Assembly (NCBI RefSeq): GCF_018732085.1
Contig: NZ_CP076103.1
Location: 1,860,001-1,924,000 of the forward strand
Direction: 5' to 3'
DNA length: 64,000 nt
Source of the DNA: Lysobacter capsici
GTDB lineage: Bacteria > Pseudomonadota > Gammaproteobacteria > Xanthomonadales > Xanthomonadaceae
Part shown: one piece after another, positions 1 to 8,905 of the stretch
Position numbering within the stretch: position 1 is the first letter of the stretch
How the letters are laid out: each line of letters starts with the position of its first letter
Made by a program: the position numbers and the translations under genes
Notes under the pieces: generated by a model
Seen by the model: only the letters and a program-made list of their open reading frames with translations
Databases searched by the model: none
What the model was told of the DNA's origin: nothing

Positions 1-30
1 GTAGACCCGCCGCGCCGGGTTGCCTCCTGA

Positions 31-340
31 TCGCGGCCTCGATGCCTGCCTGTAGGAGCGGCGCAAGCCGCGACCGCGACTTCTCGGCTGGCGTCGCAAT
101 CTGCAAGAACGCGGTCGCGGCTCGCGCCGCTCCTACAGGGGGTGGCCGAAACACCACCTCGGCGGGTCGGCCGTAGCGGCCGCCATAAATCCGAGGCATC
201 CCCTCATCGCGGCCTCGATGCCACCGTGTAGGAGCGGCGCAAGCCGCGACCGCGACCCCGCGGCCACGCTGTAACCTGCAAGAACGCGGTCGCGGCTTAC
301 GCCGCTCCTGCAGGGGCGGGCGGGGCGCCACCTGGCCGGG
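31..340. repeat. Tandem duplication of a GGAGCGGCGC inverted-repeat pair
   Basis: Two near-identical units of about 176 bp lie in direct orientation, each beginning with TCGCGGCCTCGATGCC (positions 31 and 207). Each unit carries a TGTAGGAGCGGCGCAAGCCG arm (50-78 and 227-255) and its inverted partner (about 109-138 and 283-313), able to form a long hairpin. No gene is seen before the queA promoter. The same repeat recurs at 17.9, 29.4, 52.0, 52.6 and 54.8 kb, so it is a dispersed REP-like family. Confidence 0.85.
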
Positions 341-366
341 TGGCCTCGTTAAGCACGCCCCCACTT

Positions 367-395
367 TTGCCGATCCACCCAACACCCCGGATAAT
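367..395 (+). promoter_or_regulatory. Sigma70-type promoter of the queA operon
   Basis: A -35-like TTGCCG (367-372) is followed by exactly 17 bases and a -10-like GATAAT (390-395). Transcription would begin near 402, giving a leader of about 118 bases before the chosen queA start. Its position downstream of base 340 argues against translation starting at the upstream in-frame ATG at 340. Confidence 0.5.
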
Positions 396-519
396 GGCCG
401 CCTCCCCGATTCCGACCCCGGCGTTCACCGCCGTCCGGCATCGCCCGCGTCCGCCCGTCCGAGCCGGCTTGCACCGGTCCCGACCCCTGCGGCGCCTCGC
501 GCCCAACGATTCTGGTTTC

Positions 520-1569
520 TTGAAAAAGTCCGATTTCAACTACGAACTGCCGCCCGAGCTGATCGCCCAGGCGCCCCTGGCCGAGCGTTCGGCCAGCCGC
601 CTGCTGGTGGTCCCGCCCGCGCCCGCGCCGCGCGAGGATCGGGTGTTCAGCGACCTGCCGCAACTGCTCCAGCCCGGCGACCTGCTGGTCTTCAACGACA
701 CCCGGGTGATCCCGGCGCGCCTGTTCGGGCAGAAAAGCACCGGCGGGCGGGTCGAGATCCTGATCGAGCGCCTACTCGGCGGCAGCGAAGCGCGGGCCCA
801 GCTTGGCGTGAGCAAGTCGCCGAAAGAAGGCGCGCGCATCGCCCTGGACGCCGGCGGCGAGGTCGAGGTGCTCGGCCGCGACGGCGAGTTCTATCGCCTG
901 CGCTTCCACGTGCCCGAATCACTGGAGCAATGGCTGCTGCACGCCGGCCGCCTGCCGTTGCCGCCGTACATCCAGCGCGAACCCGGCCAGGACGACGACG
1001 AGCGCTACCAGACCGTGTTCGCGCGCGAGATCGGCGCGGTCGCCGCGCCGACCGCGGGCCTGCACTTCGATGAAACCCTGCTGGCGCGGTTGCGCGAGCG
1101 CGGGATCGAATTCGGCCACGTCACCTTGCACGTCGGCGCCGGCACCTTCCAGCCGGTGCGCGCCGACAGCCTCGACCAGCACGTGATGCACAGCGAGTGG
1201 CTCAACGTCGGCGCAGGCCTGATCGAACAGATCCGCCGCTGCCGCGCGCGCGGTGGGCGGGTGATCGCGGTCGGCACGACGGTGGTGCGCGCGCTGGAAA
1301 GCGCGATCCGCCTGAACCCGGCCGACGACGGCGAACTGCTGCCGTTCGCCGGCGAAACCCGCTTGTTCATCCTGCCGGGCTATCGGATCAGCTCGGTCGA
1401 CGGCCTGATCACCAATTTCCATCTGCCCGAAAGCACGCTGCTGATGCTGGTCTCGGCGTTCTCGGGCAAGGACCAAGTGTTCGCCGCGTACGCGCACGCG
1501 ATCGAGCAGCGCTATCGCTTCTTCTCCTACGGCGACGCGATGCTGCTGTGGCCACTCGCAGCCGATTAG
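520..1569 (+). CDS. queA: S-adenosylmethionine:tRNA ribosyltransferase-isomerase QueA
   Basis: QueA transfers and isomerises the ribosyl part of SAM onto preQ1 in tRNA, making epoxyqueuosine in the cytoplasm. The product begins LKKSDFNYELPPELIAQ, the usual QueA N-terminus, and contains FNDTRVIPARL, TAGLHFDE, HVGAGTFQPV and ITNFHLPEST, all family hallmarks. The frame is open from 340, but the first 60 residues are a Pro/Arg-rich non-conserved stretch overlapping the promoter. A TTG start at 520 gives 349 residues, close to E. coli QueA (356), although no strong Shine-Dalgarno precedes it. The start therefore needs protein evidence; ATG 394 is the alternative. tgt follows 162 bases downstream in the same direction, so both queuosine steps are probably co-regulated. 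Confidence 0.95.
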   Translation: MKKSDFNYELPPELIAQAPLAERSASRLLVVPPAPAPREDRVFSDLPQLLQPGDLLVFNDTRVIPARLFGQKSTGGRVEILIERLLGGSEARAQLGVSKSPKEGARIALDAGGEVEVLGRDGEFYRLRFHVPESLEQWLLHAGRLPLPPYIQREPGQDDDERYQTVFAREIGAVAAPTAGLHFDETLLARLRERGIEFGHVTLHVGAGTFQPVRADSLDQHVMHSEWLNVGAGLIEQIRRCRARGGRVIAVGTTVVRALESAIRLNPADDGELLPFAGETRLFILPGYRISSVDGLITNFHLPESTLLMLVSAFSGKDQVFAAYAHAIEQRYRFFSYGDAMLLWPLAAD

Positions 1570-1731
1570 CCCCGCCGACCTGGCCCGAAGCGACAAAACC
1601 GCAAGCCGTCCTAGCGGAATCGTCCGCAACCGACGCCAAGCGGGCACCCGCGCAGTCGCAATCGCAATGACTACCGAATCCTCTTTCCCGCGCGACGCTC
1701 CATGCGCCTCACCATATAAAGGAACCCGCGC

Positions 1732-2838
1732 ATGAGCCGCATGTCCTTCGAACTGCTAGGCAACGACGGCGCCGCGCGCCGCGGCCGGCTGACCTTTCCG
1801 CGCGGCACGGTCGAAACCCCGGCGTTCATGCCGGTGGGCACCTACGGTTCGGTCAAGGGGATCATGCCCGAGCACGTCGCCGAGCTCGGCGCGCAGATCA
1901 TCCTCGGCAACACCTTCCATCTGTACCTGCGCCCGGGCCTGGACGTGATCGGCGATCACGGCGGCCTGCACGGTTTCGCGCGCTGGAACGGGCCGATCCT
2001 GACCGACTCGGGCGGTTTCCAGGTGTTCTCGCTCGCGCACCGGCGCAAGATCACCGAGCAGGGCGTGACCTTCGCCTCGCCGGTCGACGGCAGCAAGGTG
2101 TTCCTCGGGCCGGAGGAGAGCATGAACATCCAGCGCGTGCTCGATTCGGACATCGTGATGATCTTCGACGAATGCACGCCGTATCCGGCGACGCAGGAGG
2201 TCGCGCGCAAGTCGATGGAGCTGAGCCTGCGCTGGGCCGAGCGTTCGAAGAAGGCCCACGAGGGCAACGACGCGGCGCTGTTCGGCATCGTCCAGGGCGG
2301 CGTGCATCACGACCTGCGCACGCGTTCGGCCGACGGCCTGAAGGCGATCGGCTTCGACGGCTACGCGGTCGGCGGCCTGGCCGTCGGCGAGCCCGAGGAG
2401 GAGCGCAACGCCATGCTCGAGCACACCTGCCCGCAGCTGCCCGAAGACCGGCCGCGCTATCTGATGGGGGTGGGCCGGCCCGAGGATCTGGTCGAATCGG
2501 TCGCGCGCGGCGTGGACATGTTCGACTGCGTGATGCCGACCCGCAACGCGCGCAACGGCCACTACTTCACCGCCCACGGCACGGTGCGGGTGCGCAACGC
2601 CAAGTACGAGCGCGACCTGCGCCCGATCGAGGAAGGCTGCGACTGCTACGCCTGCCGCAACGGTTTCAGCCGCGCCTACCTGCGCCATCTGGACCGCTGC
2701 AACGAGATGCTGGGGCCGATGCTGGGCACCTTGCACAACCTGCGCTACTACCAGCGGCTGATGGCGCAGATGCGGTCGGCGATCGAGCAGGGAACCTTTG
2801 CGGCCTTCCGCGAGTCTTTCTACGCCGCACGCACTTAA
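1732..2838 (+). CDS. tgt: Queuine tRNA-ribosyltransferase Tgt
   Basis: This 368-residue enzyme exchanges guanine-34 of GUN-anticodon tRNAs for preQ1, the step before QueA. Visible motifs are the N-terminal GRLTFPRGTVETPAFMPVG, the substrate loop DSGGFQVFS, GGLAVGEP, the nucleophile-region MFDCVMPTRNARNG, and the zinc site CDCYACRNGFSRAYLRHLD near the C-terminus. AAAGGA at 1718-1723 sits 8 bases before ATG 1732, which decides the start over ATG 1741. It lies in the conserved queA-tgt-yajC-secD-secF order. A GGGATGGGTGAGGG hairpin repeat follows before yajC. Confidence 0.97.
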   Translation: MSRMSFELLGNDGAARRGRLTFPRGTVETPAFMPVGTYGSVKGIMPEHVAELGAQIILGNTFHLYLRPGLDVIGDHGGLHGFARWNGPILTDSGGFQVFSLAHRRKITEQGVTFASPVDGSKVFLGPEESMNIQRVLDSDIVMIFDECTPYPATQEVARKSMELSLRWAERSKKAHEGNDAALFGIVQGGVHHDLRTRSADGLKAIGFDGYAVGGLAVGEPEEERNAMLEHTCPQLPEDRPRYLMGVGRPEDLVESVARGVDMFDCVMPTRNARNGHYFTAHGTVRVRNAKYERDLRPIEEGCDCYACRNGFSRAYLRHLDRCNEMLGPMLGTLHNLRYYQRLMAQMRSAIEQGTFAAFRESFYAART

Positions 2839-2865
2839 AGGCTGTCGTTCGCGAAGCGGACGACT

Positions 2866-2906
2866 CCCCATCCCCTCTCCCGTGAACGGGAGAGGGGATG
2901 GGTGAG
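2866..2906. repeat. Palindromic CTCTCCCG...CGGGAGAG repeat
   Basis: CCCATCCCCTCTCCCG and CGGGAGAGGGGATGGG form a near-perfect hairpin around TGAA just after tgt. The same family occurs in four copies at 31.7-32.0 kb. It may terminate or stabilise the tgt transcript, but no T-run follows, so an intrinsic terminator is not supported. Confidence 0.65.
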
Positions 2907-3066
2907 GGCCCGCCAGCCCCCGAAACCGGCCCCGGCCGGAATCGTGCAAGCCGGCAAGTCGCAAAAGCCGCCACCCCGAGCCCGGGCCACCACCCAGGCC
3001 GGCGAAAGCCCATAAAACCGTGCGCTGGCGCCCATTTGGGCCCCGGCCGTAGCCCCCACCCAGCCG

Positions 3067-3075
3067 TGGCATAAT
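3067..3075 (+). promoter_or_regulatory. Possible extended -10 promoter for yajC-secDF
   Basis: TGG followed by CATAAT (3070-3075) forms an extended -10 element about 30 bases before the yajC ATG; no convincing -35 is present. It would allow the sec genes to be expressed independently of queA-tgt. Confidence 0.35.
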
Positions 3076-3106
3076 CCCCGGCTATTTTTCGCTCCAGGAC
3101 TTTCCG

Positions 3107-3460
3107 ATGAATCTGCTCGACCTCCTGATCGCTCCGGCCCATGCCCAAGCCGCTGCAGCCGCGCCGCAGGGCGGCCTGTTCGGCGGCGGCCTCAGCGGCC
3201 TGATCCTGCCGCTGGTGCTGATCGCGGTGATGTACTTCCTGATCTTCCGCCCGCAGGCCAAGCGCGCCAAGGAACACCGCTCGATGCTGGACAAGCTGTC
3301 CAAGGGCGACGAAGTGCTGACCAACGGCGGCATCGCCGGCACCGTCACCGATATCGGCGAGAACTTCATCACCGTGGAAATCGCCGCCAACGTGCGCATC
3401 CGCGTGCAGAAGGGCGCGATCGCCAACGTTCTGCCCAAGGGCACCTTGAAGTCGGCCTGA
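3107..3460 (+). CDS. yajC: Preprotein translocase subunit YajC
   Basis: YajC is a small inner-membrane protein that associates with SecDF and SecYEG. The 117-residue product has one membrane segment at about 30-47 (GLILPLVLIAVMYFLIFRPQ) followed by the conserved FRPQ and a basic cytoplasmic domain with KGDEVLTNGGIAGTV. The Ala-rich N-terminal extension (APAHAQAAAAAPQGG) is common in Xanthomonadaceae homologues. It is followed 58 bases later by secD, so the three genes form a translocation operon. Confidence 0.95.
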   Translation: MNLLDLLIAPAHAQAAAAAPQGGLFGGGLSGLILPLVLIAVMYFLIFRPQAKRAKEHRSMLDKLSKGDEVLTNGGIAGTVTDIGENFITVEIAANVRIRVQKGAIANVLPKGTLKSA

Positions 3461-3518
3461 GCCGACGCCACGCCATCTTTACAAGCGGCGACCGGGGAGG
3501 TCGCCGCAGGGGTTCTCG

Positions 3519-5381
3519 ATGCTGACCTTCGCGCGCTGGAAATACTTCGTCATCCTGCTAGTCCTTGTGGTCAGCGTGATCTACGCGCTGCCCAATGCCT
3601 ATCCGCAGGACCCATCGGTGCAGATTTCCGCGGCGCGGAGTGACGGCCTCCAGGTCAACGCGAGCCTGGCCAAGAAGGTCGAAAGCCTGCTGAGCCAGGC
3701 CAAGATCCCGTCCAAGTCGATCAAGGTCGAGGACCAGGGCAACCTGCTGGTGCGGCTGGGAGACACCGACCAGCAGACCCGCGCCGCCGACCTGCTGCGT
3801 CCGCAACTGGGCAACGACTACGTGGTCGCGCTGAGCCTGGCCCCGACTGCGCCGGCCTGGCTGGAATTCCTGCGCGCCAAGCCGATGCCGCGCGGCCTCG
3901 ACCTTCAGGGCGGCGTGCATTTCGTCATGCAGGTCGACCAGGCCAGCGCGATCGACAAGCGCCTGGACGCCTACGTCGAAGACGTCCGCTCGACCCTGCG
4001 CGACAACCGCGTGCCGTACACCTCGGTGGTCCGCCGCGGCAACGAGGCGCTGGTCGCCACGCTCGGCGTCGGCGCCGATACCGCCAATGCGCAGAGCAAG
4101 TTGCGCATCGCCTTCCCGACCCTGACCCAGACCCTCCAGGATCAGACCCTGACCCTGGAAGTGCCGCAGACCGAACTGCAGCGCATCTCGCTGGAAGCCA
4201 TCGAGCAGAACCTCAACACCCTGCGCAACCGCATCAACGCCTTCGGTGTGGCCGAGCCGGTGATCCAGCGCCAGGGCACCGACCGCATCGTGATCCAGCT
4301 GCCGGGCCTGCAGGACACGGTCGAGGCCAAGCGCCAGATCGGCGCGACCGCGACCTTGGAATTCCGCGCCGTCATCGGCAACGAAGCCACCGCCGACGCC
4401 GCGGTGCGCGACCGCAGCGTCCCGCCGGATGCGCGCGTGTACTACACCGCCACCAAGCAGCCGCTGCTGCTGTCCAAGCGCCTGCTGGTGTCGGGCGAGC
4501 AGTTGGTCAACGCCCAGCCGATGACCGATCCGCAGGACGGCCGCCAGGGCGTGTCGATCACCCTCAACAGCGTCGGCGGCCAGCGCATGCTCGACCACAC
4601 GCTGGAAAACGTCGGCAAGCGCCTGGGCATCGTCTACGTCGAGCAGACCCCGATCACCACGATGGTCGACGGCAAGGAAGTGCAGACCATCCGCACCGAC
4701 GAGCGCGTGATCAACTCGGCCACCATCCAGGGCGTGTTCGGCAAGAACTTCCAGACCACCGGCCTGAGCGCGGAAGAGTCCAAGGCCCTGGCCAGCCAAC
4801 TCAAGTCCGGCGCGCTGGCCGCGCCGATGATCTTCGTCGAAGAACGCGTGGTCGGCCCGAGCCTGGGCGCCGAGAACGTCAAGCGCGGCACCATGGCGGT
4901 GGCGTACTCCTTCATCTTCGCGCTGAGCTTCTTCCTGATCTACTACCGCATGTTCGGCCTGATCACCTGCATGGCGCTGGTGCTCAACCTGCTGATGGTG
5001 GTGGCGCTGATGTCGATCGTCGGCGCGACCATGAGCCTGCCCGGCTTCGCCGGCCTGGCCTTGTCGGTGGGCATGTCGGTCGACGCCAACGTGCTGATCA
5101 ACGAACGAATAAGAGAAGAGCTGCGCGCCGGGATACCGCCGCAGACCGCGATCGCCACCGGTTACGACAAGGCCTCGGGCACCATCTTCGACTCCAACAT
5201 GACCGCGCTGCTGGCCGGCGTGGCCCTGTACGCCTTCGGTACCGGTCCGCTGCAGGGCTTCGCGATCACCATGATCGTCGGCATCCTGACCTCGGTGTTC
5301 ACCGCTGTCACCGTGTCGCGCGGTATCGCCACGCTGATCTACGGTGGCAACCGCCGCAAGCTCAAGTCCATCGCGATCTGA
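3519..5381 (+). CDS. secD: Protein translocase subunit SecD
   Basis: SecD uses the proton gradient to pull exported proteins out on the periplasmic side. The 620-residue product (E. coli 615) has an N-terminal membrane helix (about 8-25) and the motif RGLDLQGGVHFVMQVD. A large periplasmic P1 head follows, with NTLRNRINAFGVAEP and IVIQLPGLQD. The C-terminal membrane bundle starts near 460 and contains LSVGMSVDANVLINERIREEL, the family's proton-relay region. The GGAGGTCGCC block at 3495 is rather far upstream of ATG 3519. secF starts 16 bases after the stop. Confidence 0.97.
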   Translation: MLTFARWKYFVILLVLVVSVIYALPNAYPQDPSVQISAARSDGLQVNASLAKKVESLLSQAKIPSKSIKVEDQGNLLVRLGDTDQQTRAADLLRPQLGNDYVVALSLAPTAPAWLEFLRAKPMPRGLDLQGGVHFVMQVDQASAIDKRLDAYVEDVRSTLRDNRVPYTSVVRRGNEALVATLGVGADTANAQSKLRIAFPTLTQTLQDQTLTLEVPQTELQRISLEAIEQNLNTLRNRINAFGVAEPVIQRQGTDRIVIQLPGLQDTVEAKRQIGATATLEFRAVIGNEATADAAVRDRSVPPDARVYYTATKQPLLLSKRLLVSGEQLVNAQPMTDPQDGRQGVSITLNSVGGQRMLDHTLENVGKRLGIVYVEQTPITTMVDGKEVQTIRTDERVINSATIQGVFGKNFQTTGLSAEESKALASQLKSGALAAPMIFVEERVVGPSLGAENVKRGTMAVAYSFIFALSFFLIYYRMFGLITCMALVLNLLMVVALMSIVGATMSLPGFAGLALSVGMSVDANVLINERIREELRAGIPPQTAIATGYDKASGTIFDSNMTALLAGVALYAFGTGPLQGFAITMIVGILTSVFTAVTVSRGIATLIYGGNRRKLKSIAI

Positions 5382-5397
5382 CGGGAATACTCCAGAC

Positions 5398-6363
5398 ATG
5401 AAAATTTTCCCGCTGACCCTGCTGCCGAACGACGCCAACATCAACTTCATGAAGATGCGGTGGCTGTCGATCGCCGTCGCCGCCATCATCATGTTCGTCG
5501 CGATCGGGGCGATGGCCACCCGCGGCTTCAACTTCGCCCTGGACTTCACCGGCGGCAACCTGGTCGAAGTGCATCTGGACAAGGCCGCCTCGCTCGACAC
5601 GATCCGCGACAAGCTCGCCGCCGACGGTTACGACAGCGCCCAGGTCCAGACCTACGGTTCGGGCAACGAACTGCTGGTGCGCCTGCAGCCGCGCGAGGGC
5701 GACGATTCCTCCGCCGCCACCGCGCACGCCGCGCAGGCGGTGATGAAGGCGGTCACCGCCAGCGGCAACACCGGCAAGATCCTGCGCAACGAATTCGTCG
5801 GTCCCCAGGTCGGCAAGGAACTGGCCCTCAACGGCCTGTACGCGCTGATCTTCGTGGTCGTCGGCTTCCTGATCTACATCGCCTTCCGCTTCGAATGGAA
5901 GTTCGCGGTGGCGGCGATCATCACCACCTTGCACGACGTGATCGTGGTCGCCGGCTGGTTCGCGATCAGCGGCCACGAATTCGACCTGACCGTGCTCGCC
6001 GGCATCTTGTCGGTGATGGGTTACTCGATCAACGACACCATCGTGGTGTTCGACCGCGTGCGCGAGAACTTCCGTTCGATGCGCGCCGATCCGGAGGTCA
6101 TCCTCAACAAGTCGATCAACCAGACCCTGTCGCGCACGGTGATCACCTCGTTCGTGGCGTTCCTGACCGTGGTCGCGCTGTACATCTACGGCGGCGGTTC
6201 GCTGCGCGGCATGGCCGAATCGCAGATGCTCGGCATCATCATTGGCACCGTGTCCTCGATCTTCGTCGCCTGCCCGTTGCTGACCCTGGGTTTCCTCAAG
6301 GTCACCAAGCAGGACTTGCTGCCCAAGGCCAAGGACGACGCGGCGCTGGCACGTCGTCCGTAA
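5398..6363 (+). CDS. secF: Protein translocase subunit SecF
   Basis: SecF is the partner of SecD in the proton-driven export complex. The chosen ATG gives 321 residues (E. coli 323), beginning MKIFPLTLLPND. Six membrane segments are visible. Family motifs are FALDFTGGNLVEV near the N-terminus, FRFEWKFAVAAIITTLHD, and GYSINDTIVVFDRVREN in the C-terminal half. The frame is open upstream to 5344 inside secD, but that extension overlaps secD and lacks conservation. An intrinsic terminator follows at 6391, closing the sec operon. Confidence 0.97.
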   Translation: MKIFPLTLLPNDANINFMKMRWLSIAVAAIIMFVAIGAMATRGFNFALDFTGGNLVEVHLDKAASLDTIRDKLAADGYDSAQVQTYGSGNELLVRLQPREGDDSSAATAHAAQAVMKAVTASGNTGKILRNEFVGPQVGKELALNGLYALIFVVVGFLIYIAFRFEWKFAVAAIITTLHDVIVVAGWFAISGHEFDLTVLAGILSVMGYSINDTIVVFDRVRENFRSMRADPEVILNKSINQTLSRTVITSFVAFLTVVALYIYGGGSLRGMAESQMLGIIIGTVSSIFVACPLLTLGFLKVTKQDLLPKAKDDAALARRP

Positions 6364-6390
6364 CGGGTTCTTGGACGTATGAGTTACGAG

Positions 6391-6417
6391 AAAGGCCGCG
6401 CATGTCGCGGCCTTTTT
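6391..6417 (+). terminator. Intrinsic terminator after secF
   Basis: AAAGGCCGCG, loop CATGT, CGCGGCCTTT followed by TT: a 10-bp GC-rich stem with a U-run, 28 bases after the secF stop. Confidence 0.85.
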
Positions 6418-6587
6418 CGTTGGCGCGGTCGCTGATCGGTCGCATGGGCGAGGCAGGGTGGAATCGATATCCTCATGCCGCACGATACGTCAGTTCGATG
6501 AGGCGGCAGGGTGGCGAAAGGCTGCGGCACGCAGGGCGCCGGCTACTGTCGGATGACGCGAGTTCGACCCAAATCCTTGGAGCGAAA

Positions 6588-7856
6588 ATGTCCGCACGCA
6601 ACCAACAACAAATCAGCGACTGGAACGGCCCGGTCGGCGGCCGCTGGCTGACCTACAACGATTGGCTCGACGAGCGCACCGCCGCCTACGGCGAGATGGC
6701 GTTCGCCGCCGCCGCGCCACAACCTGGCGAAGCGGTGCTCGACATCGGTTGCGGCGCGGGCGCGACCTCGCTCGAACTGGCGCGCGCCGTCGGCGCGAGC
6801 GGCCATGTGATCGGCGTGGACGTATCCGAGCCGCTGGTCGGTCGCGCGCGCGAACGCGCACTGGCGTCGCAGTTGCCGATCGAATTCCAACTCGCCGATG
6901 CCAGCGCGCCCTTGTTCGCGCCGCACCGCTTCGATCTGCTGTTTTCGCGCTTCGGCGTGATGTTCTTCGACGACCCGGTCGCCGCGTTCACCGAACTGCG
7001 CAAGACCTTAAAGCCCGGCGGCCGGATCGCGTTCGCGTGCTGGCAGGAGCCGGCGAAGAACGACTGGTACGTACTGCCCTTGAACGCGATCGCAGGCATC
7101 GTCGAGCAGCCGAGCGTCGACACGAACACGCCCGGCCCGTTCGCTTTCAGCGACCCGCAGCGGGTCGAGCGGATTCTGACCGAGGCGGGATTCGTCCAGG
7201 TCGAACTAAAAGCCTTCGAAGCGCCGTTCTACTACGGACGCGGCGACACCCGAGAAGCCATGGCCGAGGACGCATTGCAGCAGGTATTTCGGGTCGGGCC
7301 GATCCAGCGGCTGCTGGCCGCGCAGAGCGATGAGGTGCGGGAGCGCGCGGTGGTTGCGATTCGAGCGAAGCTCGCGGGCTTGGCGAATGAGCAGGGTATT
7401 GCGGTGAGCGGGGCGACTTGGGTGGTTACGGCGCGCAGGAGTCATGACTGCGCACTTGATGATCTTCGTCAATACGAGCGCGCCGAATTGTTGATTCGCG
7501 CCATGGCCAAATATGTAATTGCGCATGAGGCAGCACTTTCGGAGGCTCAAGCACAGGTCGGAGCGCTGCCTTTGCGGCTGGTCTGCATCAATATGCTCAG
7601 TTGGCTTAGCAGTCGCAGCCGGTGCCCGACCATGGTGGCGAACTCAAAGCGGTTTTGGGGGTCTGCGTGGCAAACCTTATCGACGTTGCTGTCGGTCCCA
7701 GGCGCGTTTTCGGACGTGTTCGAATTCCAAGGCGAGGCCGTGGTGTTGAATCCCGGGCTGACTCCTGAGCAAGTTCGCGAGTTGTGCAGGCTCGTGACGG
7801 AAATTTATCGGCCTCGCAGGTTCGTCACCGTGCGAAAGGCCAACGATCAGAAATGA
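6588..7856 (+). CDS. SAM-dependent methyltransferase with unusual C-terminal extension
   Basis: Residues 1-285 form a class I SAM methyltransferase of the UbiE/YafE type. Motif I is VLDIGCGAGATSLELA, then VIGVDVSEPLV, and the post-motif region LKPGGRIAFACW; the domain ends with the usual GATWVVTARR. The substrate is unknown. The frame then continues for about 137 more residues with no recognisable domain and a clearly lower GC third position than neighbours (codons such as aat, tta, gta, cct). The extension may be a fused second protein, read-through after loss of the normal stop, or an independent gene beginning at MAKYVIAHE near 7503. ATG 6588 is preceded by GGAGCG, which supports it. The gene appears monocistronic. 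Confidence 0.75.
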   Translation: MSARNQQQISDWNGPVGGRWLTYNDWLDERTAAYGEMAFAAAAPQPGEAVLDIGCGAGATSLELARAVGASGHVIGVDVSEPLVGRARERALASQLPIEFQLADASAPLFAPHRFDLLFSRFGVMFFDDPVAAFTELRKTLKPGGRIAFACWQEPAKNDWYVLPLNAIAGIVEQPSVDTNTPGPFAFSDPQRVERILTEAGFVQVELKAFEAPFYYGRGDTREAMAEDALQQVFRVGPIQRLLAAQSDEVRERAVVAIRAKLAGLANEQGIAVSGATWVVTARRSHDCALDDLRQYERAELLIRAMAKYVIAHEAALSEAQAQVGALPLRLVCINMLSWLSSRSRCPTMVANSKRFWGSAWQTLSTLLSVPGAFSDVFEFQGEAVVLNPGLTPEQVRELCRLVTEIYRPRRFVTVRKANDQK

Positions 7857-7932
7857 TCGCGATCGTTTCATCGGGTCAGGCGGATGAATGCTCGCGTCGC
7901 CTCGCGGCGATTTCGAGCTAGATAGCTGAAAC

Positions 7933-7962
7933 AAAAACGCCGCGATGGTCGCGGCGTTTTTA
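7933..7962. terminator. Bidirectional terminator between methyltransferase gene and suhB
   Basis: AAAAACGCCGCGA, loop TGG, TCGCGGCGTTTTTA: a perfect stem flanked by A and T runs, so it can act for the plus-strand methyltransferase gene and the minus-strand suhB. Confidence 0.88.
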
Positions 7963-7990
7963 TCAAACAGTGGTGCGATTAACCGATCCG

Positions 7991-8809
7991 TCAATCAAAC
8001 GCGGCGGCGTAGCCCGTATTGACGATCCGATTCTGCAACGCATCGGCAATCTTCAAATTACCCGCGACCAACTGCCGCGGCGGCAAGCCGCGATTGTCCA
8101 TCGGCCCAGTCGAGCGGCCCTTGAAGTCGCAAACCTTGCCGCCGGCCTCGCGCACCATCAGGGCGCCGGCGGCGATGTCCCACGGCTTGAGGCCGGCTTC
8201 GAAATAGGCGTCGGCGCGGCCGCAGGCGACGTAGGCCAGGTCGAGCGCGGCCGAGCCGGTGCGGCGCACGTCTTCGGCGTCGACCAGCAGGTTGTCCAGG
8301 CACTTGAGGTGGGCGCTGGCGCGGGCGCGTTCGCGCGGCGGGAAGCCGGTGATCAGCATCGCGCCGGTCAGGTCCTTGCGCTCGGCGATGCGCACGCGCT
8401 TTTCGTTGAGCTGGGTGCCGCTGCCGCGGCTGGTGGTGAACAGGTCGTTGCGCAGCGGGTCGAAGATCACGCCGTGGATCGGTTCGCCGTTTTCGCACAG
8501 CGCGATCGACACGCAGAAATGCGGGATGCCGTGCAGGTAGTTGCTGGTGCCGTCGAGCGGATCGATGACCCAGGTGAAACGGGCCTGGCCGATCGGGCCG
8601 CTTTCCTCGCCGAGGATGGCGTAGTCGGGGGTGGCGCGGCGGAATTCCTTGATGATCTCCGCTTCGGCCAGGCTGTCGACTTCGCTGGCGTAGTCCATGC
8701 GGTCCTTCTCGACGATGTTCAGCGCATCCAGGCGGTGCATGTGGCGCAGCAGCACGTTGCCGGCGGAGCGAGCGGCCTTGACCATGAGGGTGACGGCGGG
8801 TTTCTGCAT
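7991..8809 (-). CDS. suhB: Inositol-1-monophosphatase SuhB
   Basis: A magnesium-dependent inositol monophosphatase-fold protein. In E. coli, SuhB also binds the Nus factors and supports rRNA transcription antitermination. The 272-residue product has the metal-site motifs ILGEESG, WVIDPLDGTSNY, and the C-terminal site LKPWDIAAGALMVREAGG. It is divergent from trmJ with about 96 bases between the starts. In many gammaproteobacteria suhB and trmJ are neighbours, which supports both calls. Confidence 0.94.
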   Translation of the reverse strand: MQKPAVTLMVKAARSAGNVLLRHMHRLDALNIVEKDRMDYASEVDSLAEAEIIKEFRRATPDYAILGEESGPIGQARFTWVIDPLDGTSNYLHGIPHFCVSIALCENGEPIHGVIFDPLRNDLFTTSRGSGTQLNEKRVRIAERKDLTGAMLITGFPPRERARASAHLKCLDNLLVDAEDVRRTGSAALDLAYVACGRADAYFEAGLKPWDIAAGALMVREAGGKVCDFKGRSTGPMDNRGLPPRQLVAGNLKIADALQNRIVNTGYAAAFD

Positions 8810-8905
8810 GGTTTACGGCCTCGAACGGGTGAGGTGGGGCAGGACTGACGGGGATAAAGAGCGGGCCGGCGCGTATGGCCGGGGCGGGGAGTTTACCATT
8901 TGCGC

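Noticed and set aside
340..519. 60-residue N-terminal extension of QueA
   Set aside because: It overlaps a good promoter at 367-395, is not conserved and is Pro/Arg-rich.
5460..6587. Start of the methyltransferase frame inside secF
   Set aside because: The first 376 residues translate secF in the wrong frame; a good start codon with ribosome-binding site exists at 6588.
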